Below are positions 6,360 through 7,026 of a stretch of 7,026 bases of DNA, piece by piece. Below the pieces are notes generated by a model that saw nothing but the letters and a program-made list of their open reading frames with translations, had not been told where the DNA came from and searched no databases. A program made the position numbers and the translations under genes. The stretch is from contig CAKZVG010000402.1 of assembly GCA_937921835.1 (NCBI GenBank), forward strand, positions 1 through 7,026, given 5' to 3'. The stretch is from an uncultured Bryobacteraceae bacterium. GTDB taxonomy: Bacteria; Acidobacteriota; Terriglobia; Bryobacterales; Bryobacteraceae. Numbering within the stretch: position 1 is the stretch's first letter; each line of letters opens with the position of its first letter.

Positions 6360-7026
6360 ATGCGGCTTGTCCCACCCTGCTGCCTGGCTTTGGTTCTGGC
6401 TGGCGCGCTTTTTGCCCAACCTGGCGGATACGTCCATGGCGGCACGCGCGGCTACGGCCTGGGGTTCGGAAACGTGGTATTTCCCGGCGGGACGGCGGCC
6501 CCCGGCGCCGCCACTCCCAGTTTCGGGCAGCGCCTGGGGGCGACCATTCGCGGCAACCCTTACGGCGTGGCGGGCTGGTCAGCCGCTCCCGCCGGACCGC
6601 GGCAGCATCGGACCCCCGCAATCGTCCCCTATCCGGTCTTCGTGGGTGGTTTCGGCTACGGCTACCCACCCGAGCCCGTGGTGACAGTAGTGCAGGCGCC
6701 CCCGGCGCCGCCGCCAGCCCCGCCGGCGGTGATCATCAACAACTACTACACGCCGGAAACCGCCAAGCCGCTGATGCGGGACTATACGAAGACGCCTCCC
6801 GAGGATGCTCCCGAAGACGAGGGTGGGGTCACGATCTACCGCGCCCCGGCCCCCGGAAAGCCCGCGCCCGCCGCGGCGCGCCGGGACCAGGATGCGACGC
6901 TATATCTGATCGCGTACAAGAACGGGACCATCCTGGCGGCGCTCGGCTACTGGGTCGAACGCGATACGCTGCACTATATCACCCAGCAGGGAACCATCAA
7001 CAAAGCTTCGCTGGCGCTGATCGACC
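6360..7026 (+). CDS. Exported Pro/Gly/Tyr-rich hypothetical protein, 3' end outside window
   Basis: The frame from ATG 6360 stays open to the end of the window: 222 complete codons with no stop. The product starts with a signal peptide (hydrophobic core CLALVLAGALFA, cleavage after A19 before Q20), so it is exported. The mature protein begins with a Gly/Tyr-rich low-complexity region (about 20-75), then a GGFGYGYPP patch, a Pro/Ala run (APPAPPPAPPA, about 118-128), the segment VIINNYYTPE, and an acidic then Pro/Ala-rich linker. The final visible part, from about residue 181 (LYLIAYKNGTILAALGYWV) through HYITQQGTINKASLALID, is ordered and beta-like. I recall similar C-terminal modules in many secreted acidobacterial proteins of unknown function, where the chain usually ends shortly after this point. 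No enzymatic motif is seen. The codon pattern and the good ribosome binding site support a real gene; the function is unknown. Confidence 0.8.
   Translation, partial: MRLVPPCCLALVLAGALFAQPGGYVHGGTRGYGLGFGNVVFPGGTAAPGAATPSFGQRLGATIRGNPYGVAGWSAAPAGPRQHRTPAIVPYPVFVGGFGYGYPPEPVVTVVQAPPAPPPAPPAVIINNYYTPETAKPLMRDYTKTPPEDAPEDEGGVTIYRAPAPGKPAPAAARRDQDATLYLIAYKNGTILAALGYWVERDTLHYITQQGTINKASLALID

Noticed and set aside
4616..6445. 609-codon open frame on the - strand opposite the MutS-like gene
   Set aside because: The composition is shadow-like (many Arg, Gln, His and Gly), no motif is seen, and it covers a gene with complete ATPase motifs on the + strand.
6367..6684. 105-codon + strand frame after the MutS-like gene
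   Set aside because: It lacks a ribosome binding site. The overlapping frame from 6360 has a good one, a signal peptide and continues open to the window end.
1..7026. CRISPR array, tRNA/rRNA genes, insertion sequence, integrase or toxin-antitoxin pair
   Set aside because: I saw no regularly spaced direct repeats, no structured RNA genes, no transposase or recombinase motifs, and no small paired genes. The window is almost fully taken up by six large coding regions.

Overview
This is a G+C-rich window with strongly G/C-biased third codon positions. Every real gene lies on the + strand. It looks like chromosome from an acidobacterium, most plausibly of the Solibacter/Bryobacterales type. That placement is an inference. 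It rests on base composition, several Sec-exported catabolic enzymes, a secreted amidohydrolase type I associate with that phylum, and a Pro/Gly/Tyr-rich secreted protein with a C-terminal module I recall as common in Acidobacteria. No rRNA or other marker gene fixes the taxonomy.

Layout. 1-249 is the 3' end of an EamA/DMT-type membrane transporter. 250-354 is a short intergenic region with a 10-bp palindrome and an extended -10 promoter placed so that the next mRNA may be leaderless. 355-1770 is an exported clan GH-A glycoside hydrolase resembling PslG/GH39. 1774-3198 is uronate isomerase (uxaC), 3 bases downstream. 3195-4475 is an exported amidohydrolase, overlapping uxaC by ATGA. 4472-6301 is a membrane-anchored MutS-type ATPase, overlapping the amidohydrolase by GTGA. 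6302-6359 holds two small hairpins and a ribosome binding site. 6360 to the end is the N-terminal part of an exported hypothetical protein that runs off the window.

How the genes may work together. The spacing (3-base gap, then two 4-base overlaps) makes 355-6301 look like one transcription unit. The first three genes suggest use of a uronic-acid-containing glycan. An exported glycosidase would cut the polymer, UxaC would isomerise glucuronate or galacturonate in the cytoplasm, and an exported amidohydrolase/deacetylase-type enzyme would act on an acyl or amide group outside the cytoplasm. The polymer and the amidohydrolase substrate cannot be read from the sequence. The MutS-like protein has no obvious metabolic link. 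It keeps a full ATPase site but lacks a mismatch-recognition domain and has four predicted membrane segments, so it is the least understood gene here.
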